Positions 7,953-15,573 of a stretch of 18,425 bases of DNA are shown here, one piece after another (positions within the stretch are counted from its first letter, which is position 1; each line of letters begins with the position of its first letter). This DNA is from Candidatus Hydrogenedentota bacterium. Its GTDB lineage: Bacteria > Hydrogenedentota > Hydrogenedentia > Hydrogenedentales > SLHB01. The notes under the pieces were generated by a model that saw nothing but the letters and a program-made list of their open reading frames with translations, did no database searches and was not told the DNA's origin. The DNA is taken from NCBI GenBank assembly GCA_003552485.1, contig PUMX01000413.1, forward strand, positions 1 through 18,425, written 5' to 3'. The position numbers and the translations under genes were made by a program.

Positions 7953-7969
7953 CCTTGCCACACGCAAGG
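7953..7969 (-). other. Second stem-loop in the purO leader
   Basis: CCTTGC / GCAAGG with a 5-nt loop lies 10 nt upstream of the first hairpin. Together they make a tandem two-hairpin leader ahead of purO. It matches no riboswitch I can recognise and lacks the conserved core of the purine riboswitch class. Confidence 0.35.
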
Positions 7970-8106
7970 TGCTGGTAATCAGGGGAGTGTACACCTCAGC
8001 ATGACGTCAAACCCATGCGTAATGGGCGGCGCCTCGCATTCCATTTGCCGCGCAAGGACACGGCGATTCTCAGCGCTAATCCACCAAGGCGGAAATCGGC
8101 TCCCTG

Positions 8107-9090
8107 CTACTTCAACGCCTCGGGATTGACCACGTTCTTCGGCATTCCGCCTTGCAAATAGGTCACGATGCTTTCGGCGGCCATCTCAGCCATGCGCGCG
8201 CGCGTCGCGTGCGTGGCGCTGCCCAGGTGCGGAATAAGCACCGCGTTCTCGCACTCCATCAGTTCCGGGTGAATGGCCGGCTCTTTTTCGTACACATCGA
8301 TTCCCGCGCCCGCGATGTCGCCGTTCTTCAAGGCTCTTGCCAAGGCGGGTTCATCCACCACCGCGCCACGGCTCGTGTTAACGAGTATGGCCGTCGACTT
8401 CATGGCCTTGAACTCCGTAGCCCCGAAGGCGTGCTCGGTCTCGGGCGACAGCGGTGAATGCAGGGACAAGAAATCCGACTCGCGCACGAGTGCTTCCTTA
8501 TCGACGCGCGTGGCGTTCAGCGCTTGCTCCGCCTCTGCATCAAGGCGGCTGCGTTTCGTGTAGATAACGCGCATGCCGAACCCCTGCGCGCGGCGCGCGA
8601 CCGCCTGGCCTATGCGGCCCATGCCGAATATGCCTAACGTTTGGCCGCACACGTCCACGCCCAGAAACTGTTGGGGGCCCCAGCCTTCCCACTGGCCGGC
8701 GCGCAGGTAGCGCTCTGATTCGCTGATGCGCCGCGCCGCCGCCATGAGCAGCGCCCAGGCAAGGTCGGCCGTGGCTTCGGTCAACACGCCCGGCGTATTC
8801 GTGACGAGAATACCACGGCGTGTAGCTTCCTCGACGTCAATGTTGTTGAAACCAACGGCGTAGTTCGCGATGATCCGCAATTGCGGCCCTGCCGCGTCCA
8901 TGACTTCGGCGTCGATGGGATCCGTGAGAATGCTGAGAATCGCCTCGGCGCCCGGAACGCCTGCAAGTAGTTCGTCACGTTTGATGATGCGATCTTCGCT
9001 GAAGACGGAGACTTCTCCGGCGCCAAGCTCCCGGTTCAGTAATTCGATTCCATTATTGGGTATTGGCCGCGTTACGTAGACTCGGCTCAT
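8107..9090 (-). CDS. D-2-hydroxyacid dehydrogenase, glyoxylate/hydroxypyruvate reductase type
   Basis: This is an NAD(P)-dependent enzyme that interconverts 2-oxo acids and D-2-hydroxy acids, here most like glyoxylate/hydroxypyruvate or 2-ketogluconate reductases. Length is 327 residues, normal for the family. The dinucleotide fold shows GIFGMGRIG (153-161). Catalytic residues are R241 (NTSRGAVVDE), E270 (DVYEKEP) and H288 (IPHLGSAT). NYAVGFNNID (76-85) is the family's substrate-loop signature. ATG 9090 has AGGAGG 7 nt upstream. It follows the TIM-barrel gene by 34 nt, so the two are likely co-transcribed. The specific substrate is not decided by sequence. The neighbouring sugar-acid and sugar-phosphate genes suggest a hydroxypyruvate, glycerate or ketogluconate role. 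Confidence 0.92.
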   Translation of the reverse strand: MSRVYVTRPIPNNGIELLNRELGAGEVSVFSEDRIIKRDELLAGVPGAEAILSILTDPIDAEVMDAAGPQLRIIANYAVGFNNIDVEEATRRGILVTNTPGVLTEATADLAWALLMAAARRISESERYLRAGQWEGWGPQQFLGVDVCGQTLGIFGMGRIGQAVARRAQGFGMRVIYTKRSRLDAEAEQALNATRVDKEALVRESDFLSLHSPLSPETEHAFGATEFKAMKSTAILVNTSRGAVVDEPALARALKNGDIAGAGIDVYEKEPAIHPELMECENAVLIPHLGSATHATRARMAEMAAESIVTYLQGGMPKNVVNPEALK

Positions 9091-9124
9091 TCCAGCCTCC
9101 TAGTCCGTGATTAACCTATGCTAT

Positions 9125-10039
9125 CTACACTTTCACCTGGCGCCACGCCGCCATGAGGGCGCGCTTTGAGCCAGCGATGATCGCTTCGGCGGATTCGTCC
9201 TGCATCGGTTTCACTTCGAAACTGACGATTCCACGCCGTGCACGGCTCAGGTAGCCAATGTCAACCAGCGCTTGCAGAAACATGGCCAATTCATCCACGC
9301 CAACGCGCGTTCCCGGCGCGCCAATGCGCGGGTGATTGTCACCATAGGCCGGGTGGTCCGGATCATCCATGGCGCAATTACCCATATGCGCATGGACCAG
9401 ATATTCACGAGCACATTCAAGGGCTTCGTCCGGCTCCTCGTTCAGCAGGGGCAAATGGCTGAGATCCAGCATCAGGCCGAAATCGGACTGTTCCTTTCTC
9501 ACAGCGGCAGCGATTTGCACGGCCTCCGCCGTAGGGCCGATGAGACAGTTTTTCGCGTAAGGCGCCTGATCAAAGGTTTCGAGTGCAAGCGTCATGCCCT
9601 TCGACTTGGCGTAGGCCGACAACTCGGTGAGCGACTCGACAAGCTGTTCACGCGCCGCAGCCTTGTCATCGCGCACCGGCCCGCTCATAACAGAGGCCGC
9701 GCCGCATCCCATGACTGCGGCCTGGTCGAGTCCGCGTTTCACAGCCGCCACCGCCTTGCCCCGTTCTTCGAGCTGCGGATGGTTAAGATCCAGCTTGTCG
9801 CCGAGCAGCATGGGTGGTGCGCCGAAGCAGGGTTCGACGCCAGATTGCGCGAACAGAGCGCCCAGCTTTTCGGGCAGCGCTTCGTCGCGCACGCGGGTAA
9901 TCTCGAGGACATCAAAGAATGGATCTTGCAATAGGGGTTCGATGGTTTCCAGCACCGGCCCCTCACCGCCCATCACTGCAGGGTAGGCCATGAAGTGCAC
10001 GAGTCCCACGCGCATGTAATCCGACCAAGGTTGAGTCAT
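9125..10039 (-). CDS. Sugar phosphate isomerase/epimerase-like TIM barrel (xylose isomerase-like)
   Basis: This 304-residue member of the xylose isomerase-like/AP endonuclease 2 fold usually isomerises or epimerises sugars, inosose or hydroxypyruvate with a divalent metal. Likely metal or catalytic residues sit in the expected order at strand ends: E154 (ALETFD), D192 and H195 (MLDLSHLP), H216/H218 (HAHMGNC) and E275 (VSFEVKP). ATG 10039 has AAAGGAGG 5 nt upstream. A second in-frame ATG at codon 9 has no such site. The downstream hydroxyacid dehydrogenase follows after 34 nt and 6-phosphogluconate dehydrogenase lies upstream, so a sugar-acid or keto-sugar substrate is plausible. The subfamily is broad and I do not assign a specific reaction. 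Confidence 0.85.
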   Translation of the reverse strand: MTQPWSDYMRVGLVHFMAYPAVMGGEGPVLETIEPLLQDPFFDVLEITRVRDEALPEKLGALFAQSGVEPCFGAPPMLLGDKLDLNHPQLEERGKAVAAVKRGLDQAAVMGCGAASVMSGPVRDDKAAAREQLVESLTELSAYAKSKGMTLALETFDQAPYAKNCLIGPTAEAVQIAAAVRKEQSDFGLMLDLSHLPLLNEEPDEALECAREYLVHAHMGNCAMDDPDHPAYGDNHPRIGAPGTRVGVDELAMFLQALVDIGYLSRARRGIVSFEVKPMQDESAEAIIAGSKRALMAAWRQVKV

Positions 10040-10072
10040 GGCGCCTCCTTTGCCCCGAATACCCGCGGCGCC

Positions 10073-10099
10073 GGGTCCGGCCTTCCGGGGGCCAGACCC
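10073..10099 (-). other. Stem-loop between gnd and the TIM-barrel gene
   Basis: In the minus-strand transcript GGGUCUGGCC pairs with GGCCGGACCC (one G-U pair) across a 7-nt loop, a 10-bp GC-rich stem in an 85-bp gap. No U-tract follows. It could be a processing or stability element at the boundary. Confidence 0.4.
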
Positions 10100-10124
10100 G
10101 ACGCCCGTTTACCGGCCGTGGGCG

Positions 10125-11579
10125 TTACACCACATAGGTCGACGCCGACGTGGTTCCGCCGCGCCCGGTCCAGTTTGTGTGGAAGAATTCGCCGCGCGGC
10201 TTGTCGATGCGCTCATAGGTGTGCGCGCCGAAGTAATCGCGCTGCGCCTGCAGCAAGTTTGCCGGCAGCCGTTCTGTGCGGTATCCATCGAGATACGCCA
10301 ACGCCGTAGACATAGCCGGAATAGGAACACCCATGCTTACCGCCGTGGCCACGACGCGGCGCCACGCGGGCTGACTCTGCTCGACGGCGTCCCGGAAGAA
10401 CGGATCGAGTACAAGGTTTGTCAGGTCCGGATTCTTTTCGAAAGCGTCGCGAATCTTGCCAAGGAAGACCGAGCGAATAATGCAGCCGCCGCGCCACATG
10501 AGGGCGACGCCGCCGTAGTTCAAATCCCATCCGTATTCCTTGGCGGCCTCGCGCATCAGCTGGAAGCCTTGAGCGTAGCTGATAATCTTCGAAGCATACA
10601 GGGCCTGGCGCATGTCGTTAATGAAGGATTGGCGATCACCGTTGAAGCCGGTCACGTGGCCCTTGATCTCGCGTGACGCGGCCACACGCTCCTCCTTGAG
10701 CGCCGAGAGGCAGCGGGCGAACACGGCCTCGCCGATGAGCGTCACGGGCTGACCAAGGTTCAGGGCCTCAATACCCGTCCACTTGCCGGTTCCTTTCTGG
10801 CCAGCGGTATCAAGGATCAGGTCAAGCACGTAATTGCCGTCTTCGTCTTTGTACGCGAGTATGTCGCGGGTGATTTCGATGAGATACGAGTCGAGTTCGC
10901 CTTTGTTCCATTCGGCGAAAACCTCATGCATCTCATCGTTGGTCATGCCGAGGCCCTCTTTCATAAGCTGGTAGACCTCGCAAATGAGCTGCATGTCACC
11001 GTATTCGATGCCGTTGTGCACCATCTTCACAAAATGGCCGGCGCCGCCCTGCCCAACCCAGTCGCAGCAGGGTTCGCCATCCTCGGTGCGCGCCGCGATG
11101 CCTTGGAAGATCGGCTTGACGTGTTCCCACGCGTCTGGAGAGCCGCCGGGCATGATGGATGGCCCCTTAAGCGCGCCTTCTTCGCCACCGGACACGCCCG
11201 TGCCAATAAAGCGGAGCCCTTTGCTTTCGAGGTATTCCGTACGCCGGCTCGAATCGGGGAAATGGCTATTGCCGCCGTCAATGACGATATCGCCGGGGTC
11301 GAGGTGAGGAATAAGCTGTTCGATGAACGCATCGACGGGCTTTCCGGCCTTGACCATGATCATGATCTTGCGGGGCTTCTTCAGGCTCGCGCAGAGCTCT
11401 TCGACACTGTGGCAACCCACGATGTTCTTGCCTTTGGCCCGGCCGTTGATGAAGTCATCAACTTTCTGCACGGTGCGGTTGTACACCGCCACTCCAAAAC
11501 CTTTACTTTCCATGTTCAGGACCAAGTTTTCGCCCATGACGGCAAGACCGACCAGCCCGATATCCATTTCACTGCTCAT
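10125..11579 (-). CDS. gnd: 6-phosphogluconate dehydrogenase, decarboxylating
   Basis: The enzyme oxidatively decarboxylates 6-phosphogluconate to ribulose 5-phosphate, making NADPH in the oxidative pentose phosphate pathway. At 484 residues it is the long, dimeric type. The cofactor site shows GLVGLAVMGENL (8-19) and YNRT (33-36), the latter typical of NADP preference. Other family blocks are GVSGGEEGALKGPSIMPGG (128-146) and the catalytic segment HFVKMVHNGIEYGDMQ with K185, H188, N189 and E192. ILDTAGQKGTGKWT lies mid-protein. The C-terminus carries YFGAHTYERID with H453 and the tail FHTNWTGRGG. All key residues are present. It lies 100 bp downstream of a phosphofructokinase, with two stem-loops in the gap. 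No glucose-6-phosphate dehydrogenase (zwf) gene is in the window. Confidence 0.97.
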   Translation of the reverse strand: MSSEMDIGLVGLAVMGENLVLNMESKGFGVAVYNRTVQKVDDFINGRAKGKNIVGCHSVEELCASLKKPRKIMIMVKAGKPVDAFIEQLIPHLDPGDIVIDGGNSHFPDSSRRTEYLESKGLRFIGTGVSGGEEGALKGPSIMPGGSPDAWEHVKPIFQGIAARTEDGEPCCDWVGQGGAGHFVKMVHNGIEYGDMQLICEVYQLMKEGLGMTNDEMHEVFAEWNKGELDSYLIEITRDILAYKDEDGNYVLDLILDTAGQKGTGKWTGIEALNLGQPVTLIGEAVFARCLSALKEERVAASREIKGHVTGFNGDRQSFINDMRQALYASKIISYAQGFQLMREAAKEYGWDLNYGGVALMWRGGCIIRSVFLGKIRDAFEKNPDLTNLVLDPFFRDAVEQSQPAWRRVVATAVSMGVPIPAMSTALAYLDGYRTERLPANLLQAQRDYFGAHTYERIDKPRGEFFHTNWTGRGGTTSASTYVV

Positions 11580-11604
11580 AACGTGTCTCCAATGTGATGT
11601 TGTC

Positions 11605-11627
11605 GTTCAGAGGAATCGTTTCTGAAC
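11605..11627 (-). other. Stem-loop upstream of gnd
   Basis: GTTCAGA / TCTGAAC is a 7-bp perfect inverted repeat with a 9-nt loop, placed 26 nt before the gnd start in the minus-strand leader. It is modest in strength and its function is unknown. Confidence 0.35.
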
Positions 11628-11649
11628 TCAATTCGGTTCTACCACGCCA

Positions 11650-11669
11650 CGCCGCTCCGAGGAACGGCG
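11650..11669 (-). other. Strong stem-loop after the phosphofructokinase gene
   Basis: In the minus transcript CGCCGUUC pairs with GAGCGGCG (one U-G pair) around a CUCG tetraloop, 11 nt after the phosphofructokinase stop. A GC-rich hairpin right after a stop resembles a terminator, but no U-run follows. It could stabilise the upstream message or mark a processing site. Confidence 0.45.
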
Positions 11670-11679
11670 ATCCCAATAG

Positions 11680-12966
11680 CTACGCCCGCAGCGCCTGCAA
11701 TTCGTAGGCGGGCAATTTCTTCTCGGCAAAGATGGGCTTGAGCCGGGCAAAGCGTTGCCGGCCATTCACGAGGGGCACGCTGGGCCAATCTTCGCCCACC
11801 AACGGCTGAGCGTACCGGATGAAATCATCGGTTACGTCAATCTTGCTTGGGGCCAGCCACTGTTCCGGGAACGTCCGCTCGGAATTTGCAACCTTATCCA
11901 AGGGAACCTTGTCGTATGTCACATTATAGATACGGCCTGGAGTACGCAAGATGGTGGCCATGTACCCGTCCTCGCCGGCTTGGGCGAGCAGCGCCGCTTG
12001 TTGGCCTACTTTGTGGGCTTCGTCCAAATCGACGATGGACGCATACGCGCAGGTGTCACGCTGATCCGTGCCGGGAACCTGTCCGCGCGCCGCGCCTCGG
12101 GCGGCGAGGCCATGCTCATTCAGCATCGTCACCACCTGTTGCGCTACGGTCGTTTTCGAGGCGCTGTACTGCACGTGACCGAATCCGTCGCGCGTCTCGC
12201 CGATGTCGCCGACCTCAAAGCCTTCGCTGACCACCACGATGCAACGCCCGTCCTTCTTTAGCTGGTCGTTGACGTTGTCCCGCATCTGTTCCGCGGTTAC
12301 CCCGGCCTCGGCCATGTAGATTTGCAGGGGCATCTCCCGCTTGGGATCCGCCAGGCGCGCGGCGGCGGGGATGTAACCGATCTTGCGGCCCATGGCTTGG
12401 AGCACAAGGACCGGATCCGCCGGTGACGAGCCCTGGTTCTCTTCATTGGCGTTCTGCACGGCCCCCATCCAGTAGCGCGCCACGCTACCATAGCCGGGCG
12501 TGTGGTCGATAAGTCTAAACTCTGTGTCGCCGACATCGTTATCGATGGTCTTCGGCACGCCTACGGCCACGAGCTCAAGGCCCTGCTCGCGCGCCAGTGT
12601 GCTCACCTTGTTCGCGGTGTCCATCGAGTCGTTGCCGCCGGTGTAGAAGAAGTAACCGACGTCGTGGGCCTTCATCACATCAATAATGCGCTGGAAGTCC
12701 TCCTCCTGTCCTTTCTTCAGCTTGTAGCGGCAGGTGCCGATCGAGCCGGCGGCCGGCGTGTAGCGGAACAACGCGATTTCCTCGGGATCCTGCGCGGAGA
12801 TATCGAGGAGTTCCTCCTTGAGAACGCCTTCAATTCCATGCCAGGCGGCGTAAATCTTGCCGAAGGTCTCGGGAAACTCCTGAAGCGTTTCGATAACACC
12901 GCGCACCGAACTATTGATTACCGGCGTGGGCCCACCGGCTTGGGCGACGATAACGTTCTTGGGCAT
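11680..12966 (-). CDS. pfp: 6-phosphofructokinase, pyrophosphate-dependent type
   Basis: The enzyme phosphorylates fructose 6-phosphate to fructose 1,6-bisphosphate, reversibly if it uses pyrophosphate. It is 428 residues long. Two positions that separate PPi from ATP enzymes can be read. The GGDGS site of ATP enzymes is GGNDSMDTA here, with D113 replacing the Gly that ATP needs. The PGTIDND site is PKTIDND, with K139 in place of Gly. Both are the PPi-type residues. Catalytic D142 and AMGRK (191-195) are present. ATG 12966 has AGGGGGA 8 nt upstream. The protein lies between a LarA-family gene (161-bp gap) and gnd (100-bp gap). PPi use is inferred from these residues; ATP use would be a surprise. 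Confidence 0.93.
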   Translation of the reverse strand: MPKNVIVAQAGGPTPVINSSVRGVIETLQEFPETFGKIYAAWHGIEGVLKEELLDISAQDPEEIALFRYTPAAGSIGTCRYKLKKGQEEDFQRIIDVMKAHDVGYFFYTGGNDSMDTANKVSTLAREQGLELVAVGVPKTIDNDVGDTEFRLIDHTPGYGSVARYWMGAVQNANEENQGSSPADPVLVLQAMGRKIGYIPAAARLADPKREMPLQIYMAEAGVTAEQMRDNVNDQLKKDGRCIVVVSEGFEVGDIGETRDGFGHVQYSASKTTVAQQVVTMLNEHGLAARGAARGQVPGTDQRDTCAYASIVDLDEAHKVGQQAALLAQAGEDGYMATILRTPGRIYNVTYDKVPLDKVANSERTFPEQWLAPSKIDVTDDFIRYAQPLVGEDWPSVPLVNGRQRFARLKPIFAEKKLPAYELQALRA

Positions 12967-13127
12967 GATGCGAATCCCCCTATTCTAGTCTTCTGACGTT
13001 ACTGAGCCGAAAGCGCAATAGCAAGCGAGCGAACCCCCGCCCCAGGGGCCGGTATCCGCTACGGTTGACGCCTTCGGCGTTGGGTAAACAGTATGTGCGT
13101 GGTCAACGCAGGCGCTGACCCGCCAGG

Positions 13128-14414
13128 TCACTGCATCGACGCAACAGCGTCTGTTGGCGCAGGATTGCCGTGGCGAAGGCGGTAGAGAATCTCGCCGGCA
13201 TTGGGCACGAGCAGACGGCCTTCGCTTTCGCGATTGGTCCAATCATCGAGATCAATGGTCGCTGGATCGCGATACCCGAGATTGATGGCGCGGCACTCTT
13301 CCTCGGGAATGCTAGTGGCCAGCGTAACTTGCACACGCGGCTTCTCGACGCCGTTCTCGTAGCGGCCGATGCCGCGCACGTGCGTACTGTGGGCCAACAC
13401 GCCGCCAGGCACATCGGCGAACTTGTCCATCTGCGCCAGGAAGTAGTCGCGGGTATGGTAGCCGATGCGGCGTATGATGTCGCCGTGGGTGTAACTGATT
13501 TCGGTGATATGCGGCGCGTAGATAATCAACTCGCCGCCGTCGGCGACGACGGGCTCAAGCTTATACATGCACTTGCCCGCCACCCAGATATCGTCGTACA
13601 TCTCCGGCGCGATGGCCAGCACGCTGTTGTAGGGATGATCCTTGTAAACGATGTGATGATCCGAGGAAACGTCGGCGGCGGCTGACCATGCTTCCTCGGG
13701 CGCGCCCGCGAAGACGCCTTTCGCCTTTTTATCCGCCACCACAAGGGCGATACACATCTTTTCGACGTCGATAAACGAGGCGCTGGCGTCGATGACCTCG
13801 CGCACCGGCGTGTGTTTGGTTCCGTTAATCATGGGATTGGTGATCAGCGCGCCAAGCCAATGGAACAGGTCGATGATTTCCTGGCCGGCCACCCCGGGAA
13901 AGAAATACTTGTTGCCACCGCTGAATCCGGCCACCTCATGAGGAAACACAGGGCCGACGATGCACACCAGGTCGTAATCGAACACCATCTTGTTCACGGT
14001 CACATTCACCGGCTGCTTCATGAGCCCGCCGCTAATCTCGGAAACGCGGGCCGCGTCGATGGTTCCGATGTTGCGCAACGCGCCGGGATCTTTCCAGGCG
14101 TGGTTATAGACGCCCACGTCGGCGAATTTCCCTTCGCGTTCTTCAGCCGTAACACCGAGCAGCTTGTTAATGGCTTCCTCGGGCATGGGCTGATGCGTGC
14201 CCAATGCAATAAGGATGTCGAATTGCGCCGCGACGCCGCTCAACATCTTATGCAACGCGCGGAACACGGCGGGCATAGGCATGCTACGGGTGCTGTCGGG
14301 AATAATGCACAGCACCTTCTTACCGTCAACACCGCGTTCGGTGAAGGCCGCGCGCACGACGTCCGCCAAGTCAGCGTCGTCCAGATACCCTTCGTGTACG
14401 GTTCTACTAATCAT
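13128..14414 (-). CDS. LarA-family protein (nickel-pincer lactate racemase-like)
   Basis: The founding member, lactate racemase LarA, uses a nickel-pincer nucleotide cofactor to racemise or epimerise 2-hydroxy acids by hydride transfer. This protein has 429 residues, the normal length. Residues matching the Lactobacillus enzyme are H105 (VYNHAWKDP), H159 and K169 (FPHEVAGFSGGNKY) and H185 (DLFHWLG). The spacing H159-K169-H185 (10, 16) is the same as H174-K184-H200 there. K169 would carry the cofactor. The reading frame is open upstream to 14792, but that part lies inside pdxB. ATG 14414 overlaps the pdxB stop by 8 nt, fits the domain start and implies coupling. No larB, larC or larE is in the window. 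The substrate need not be lactate, since many homologues act on other hydroxy acids. Confidence 0.88.
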   Translation of the reverse strand: MISRTVHEGYLDDADLADVVRAAFTERGVDGKKVLCIIPDSTRSMPMPAVFRALHKMLSGVAAQFDILIALGTHQPMPEEAINKLLGVTAEEREGKFADVGVYNHAWKDPGALRNIGTIDAARVSEISGGLMKQPVNVTVNKMVFDYDLVCIVGPVFPHEVAGFSGGNKYFFPGVAGQEIIDLFHWLGALITNPMINGTKHTPVREVIDASASFIDVEKMCIALVVADKKAKGVFAGAPEEAWSAAADVSSDHHIVYKDHPYNSVLAIAPEMYDDIWVAGKCMYKLEPVVADGGELIIYAPHITEISYTHGDIIRRIGYHTRDYFLAQMDKFADVPGGVLAHSTHVRGIGRYENGVEKPRVQVTLATSIPEEECRAINLGYRDPATIDLDDWTNRESEGRLLVPNAGEILYRLRHGNPAPTDAVASMQ

Positions 14415-15570
14415 GGGCGATAAGACTTTCCTTGCAACGGAAGCCCAGTCCCCCAAGCTGAGATTCCACCGTTTGATCAGGCGGCGTGACGACCGCCTCC
14501 GTATTGTGAAACTCGCGGCGCCGCGGATATTCCTTGCGCAAGCGGTCGAATAACGCCGGGCGCTCGGCTTCGGGCGCGTCCAGAATCGACCGCAGGGACT
14601 TGTCGTCTTTGCGTATATCGTAAACCGGGAAGACAGCGCGCGCCAACGGCGCCGGCCATGGCTGCGTGCTGTCCACCTCGACTTCCGGCTGTTCCGGCGG
14701 CGGCAGATGCGGCGCTGGATCCCACGTAGGCTCGAAACCGAAATACGCGCACGCCGCCTGGTAAATCTGGCGGGTCCCGTTGACCTTGCCATCGAACGAG
14801 TAGCCCGCGATATGCGGCGTGCCCAAGCCTACGCGTTTCAGTAGCGCCGCGTTGATCGCCGGCTCGCCTTCCCACACGTCGAGCACAGCGTCGCGCAGCC
14901 CGCCGGTTTCCAGCATGTCGAGCAGCGCGGCATTGTCGGCGACGGCGCCCCGGCTTGTGTTGAACACGACAGCGTGTTCTGGTATTCGGGCAAGCGTGTC
15001 CCGGTTTAGCAAATGATGCGTTGGATCCGGCCCTTCACCGGTAAGAGGGACGTGGACCGTTACGATATCGCAGGCCAGCGCCTCGTCGAGCGGCCGGTAC
15101 GCCGGATCCCCGGTCGCCCGAGCCAGCGGCGGGTCGTTCAACACGCAGGTCATGGTCAGCGCTTGCGCCTTTCGCGCCACGCGCCCGCCCACGTTGCCCA
15201 CGCCAATGATGCCCAGCGACCGCGCGCGCAGGTCCCAGCCGTGGCGTTCCGCCATCACGAGCAACGCCGAAACGATGTACTCGGCCACGCTGTTGGCGTT
15301 CGAACCCGGCGCGCTCGAAAAGTTGATTCCCCGGCTTTCGAGGTAGGCTCTGTCAATATGATCTTCGCCAATGGTAGCCGTCGCCACGAAGCGCACGCGG
15401 CTGCCCTCGAGCAGCGCTGCGTTGACCTTTGTCACCGATCGCACAAGTAAGATGTCGCAGTCCCTTACCGACGCCGCGTCCATGGCGCGGCCCGGCATGG
15501 TGTCTACCGCGCCAAGCGAGGCGAAAGCGTCCGGCGCGTATGGGATGTTCTCATCAGCGACAATGCGCAT
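14407..15570 (-). CDS. pdxB: Erythronate-4-phosphate dehydrogenase
   Basis: PdxB oxidises 4-phospho-D-erythronate to the 2-oxo acid, the second step of the DXP-dependent pyridoxal phosphate pathway. The 387-residue protein opens with the PdxB hallmark ADENIPYAPDAF and has LLVRSVTKVN (41-50), TATIGEDHID (64-73) and APGSNANSVAEY (87-98). The dinucleotide fold is GIIGVGNVGGR (120-130). Catalytic residues are R207 (NTSRGAVADN), E236 (DVWEGEP) and H253 (GTPHIAGYSFDGK). A C-terminal extension of about 100 residues, ending near YPRRREFHN, matches PdxB's own dimerisation domain and is absent from simple hydroxyacid dehydrogenases. The start is 3 nt after the HAD gene stop; the ribosome site is weak (GGAAATAG). 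It overlaps the LarA-family gene by 8 nt. No other pdx gene is in view. Confidence 0.92.
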   Translation of the reverse strand: MRIVADENIPYAPDAFASLGAVDTMPGRAMDAASVRDCDILLVRSVTKVNAALLEGSRVRFVATATIGEDHIDRAYLESRGINFSSAPGSNANSVAEYIVSALLVMAERHGWDLRARSLGIIGVGNVGGRVARKAQALTMTCVLNDPPLARATGDPAYRPLDEALACDIVTVHVPLTGEGPDPTHHLLNRDTLARIPEHAVVFNTSRGAVADNAALLDMLETGGLRDAVLDVWEGEPAINAALLKRVGLGTPHIAGYSFDGKVNGTRQIYQAACAYFGFEPTWDPAPHLPPPEQPEVEVDSTQPWPAPLARAVFPVYDIRKDDKSLRSILDAPEAERPALFDRLRKEYPRRREFHNTEAVVTPPDQTVESQLGGLGFRCKESLIAHD

Positions 15571-15573
15571 CCG

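Noticed and set aside
7904..7963. 20-codon N-terminal extension of purO
   Set aside because: A strong ribosome site and the family N-terminus both point to the ATG at 7903; the extension runs through the leader hairpins.
13068..13080. Small hairpin ACGCC-TTC-GGCGT between the LarA-family and phosphofructokinase genes
   Set aside because: The stem is only five pairs with a three-base loop and no U-tract, too weak to call among GC-rich sequence.
14415..14792. N-terminal extension of the LarA-family frame to 554 codons
   Set aside because: The extra 125 residues are Arg/Ser-rich, lie inside pdxB in another frame, and the LarA domain begins at the ATG at 14414.
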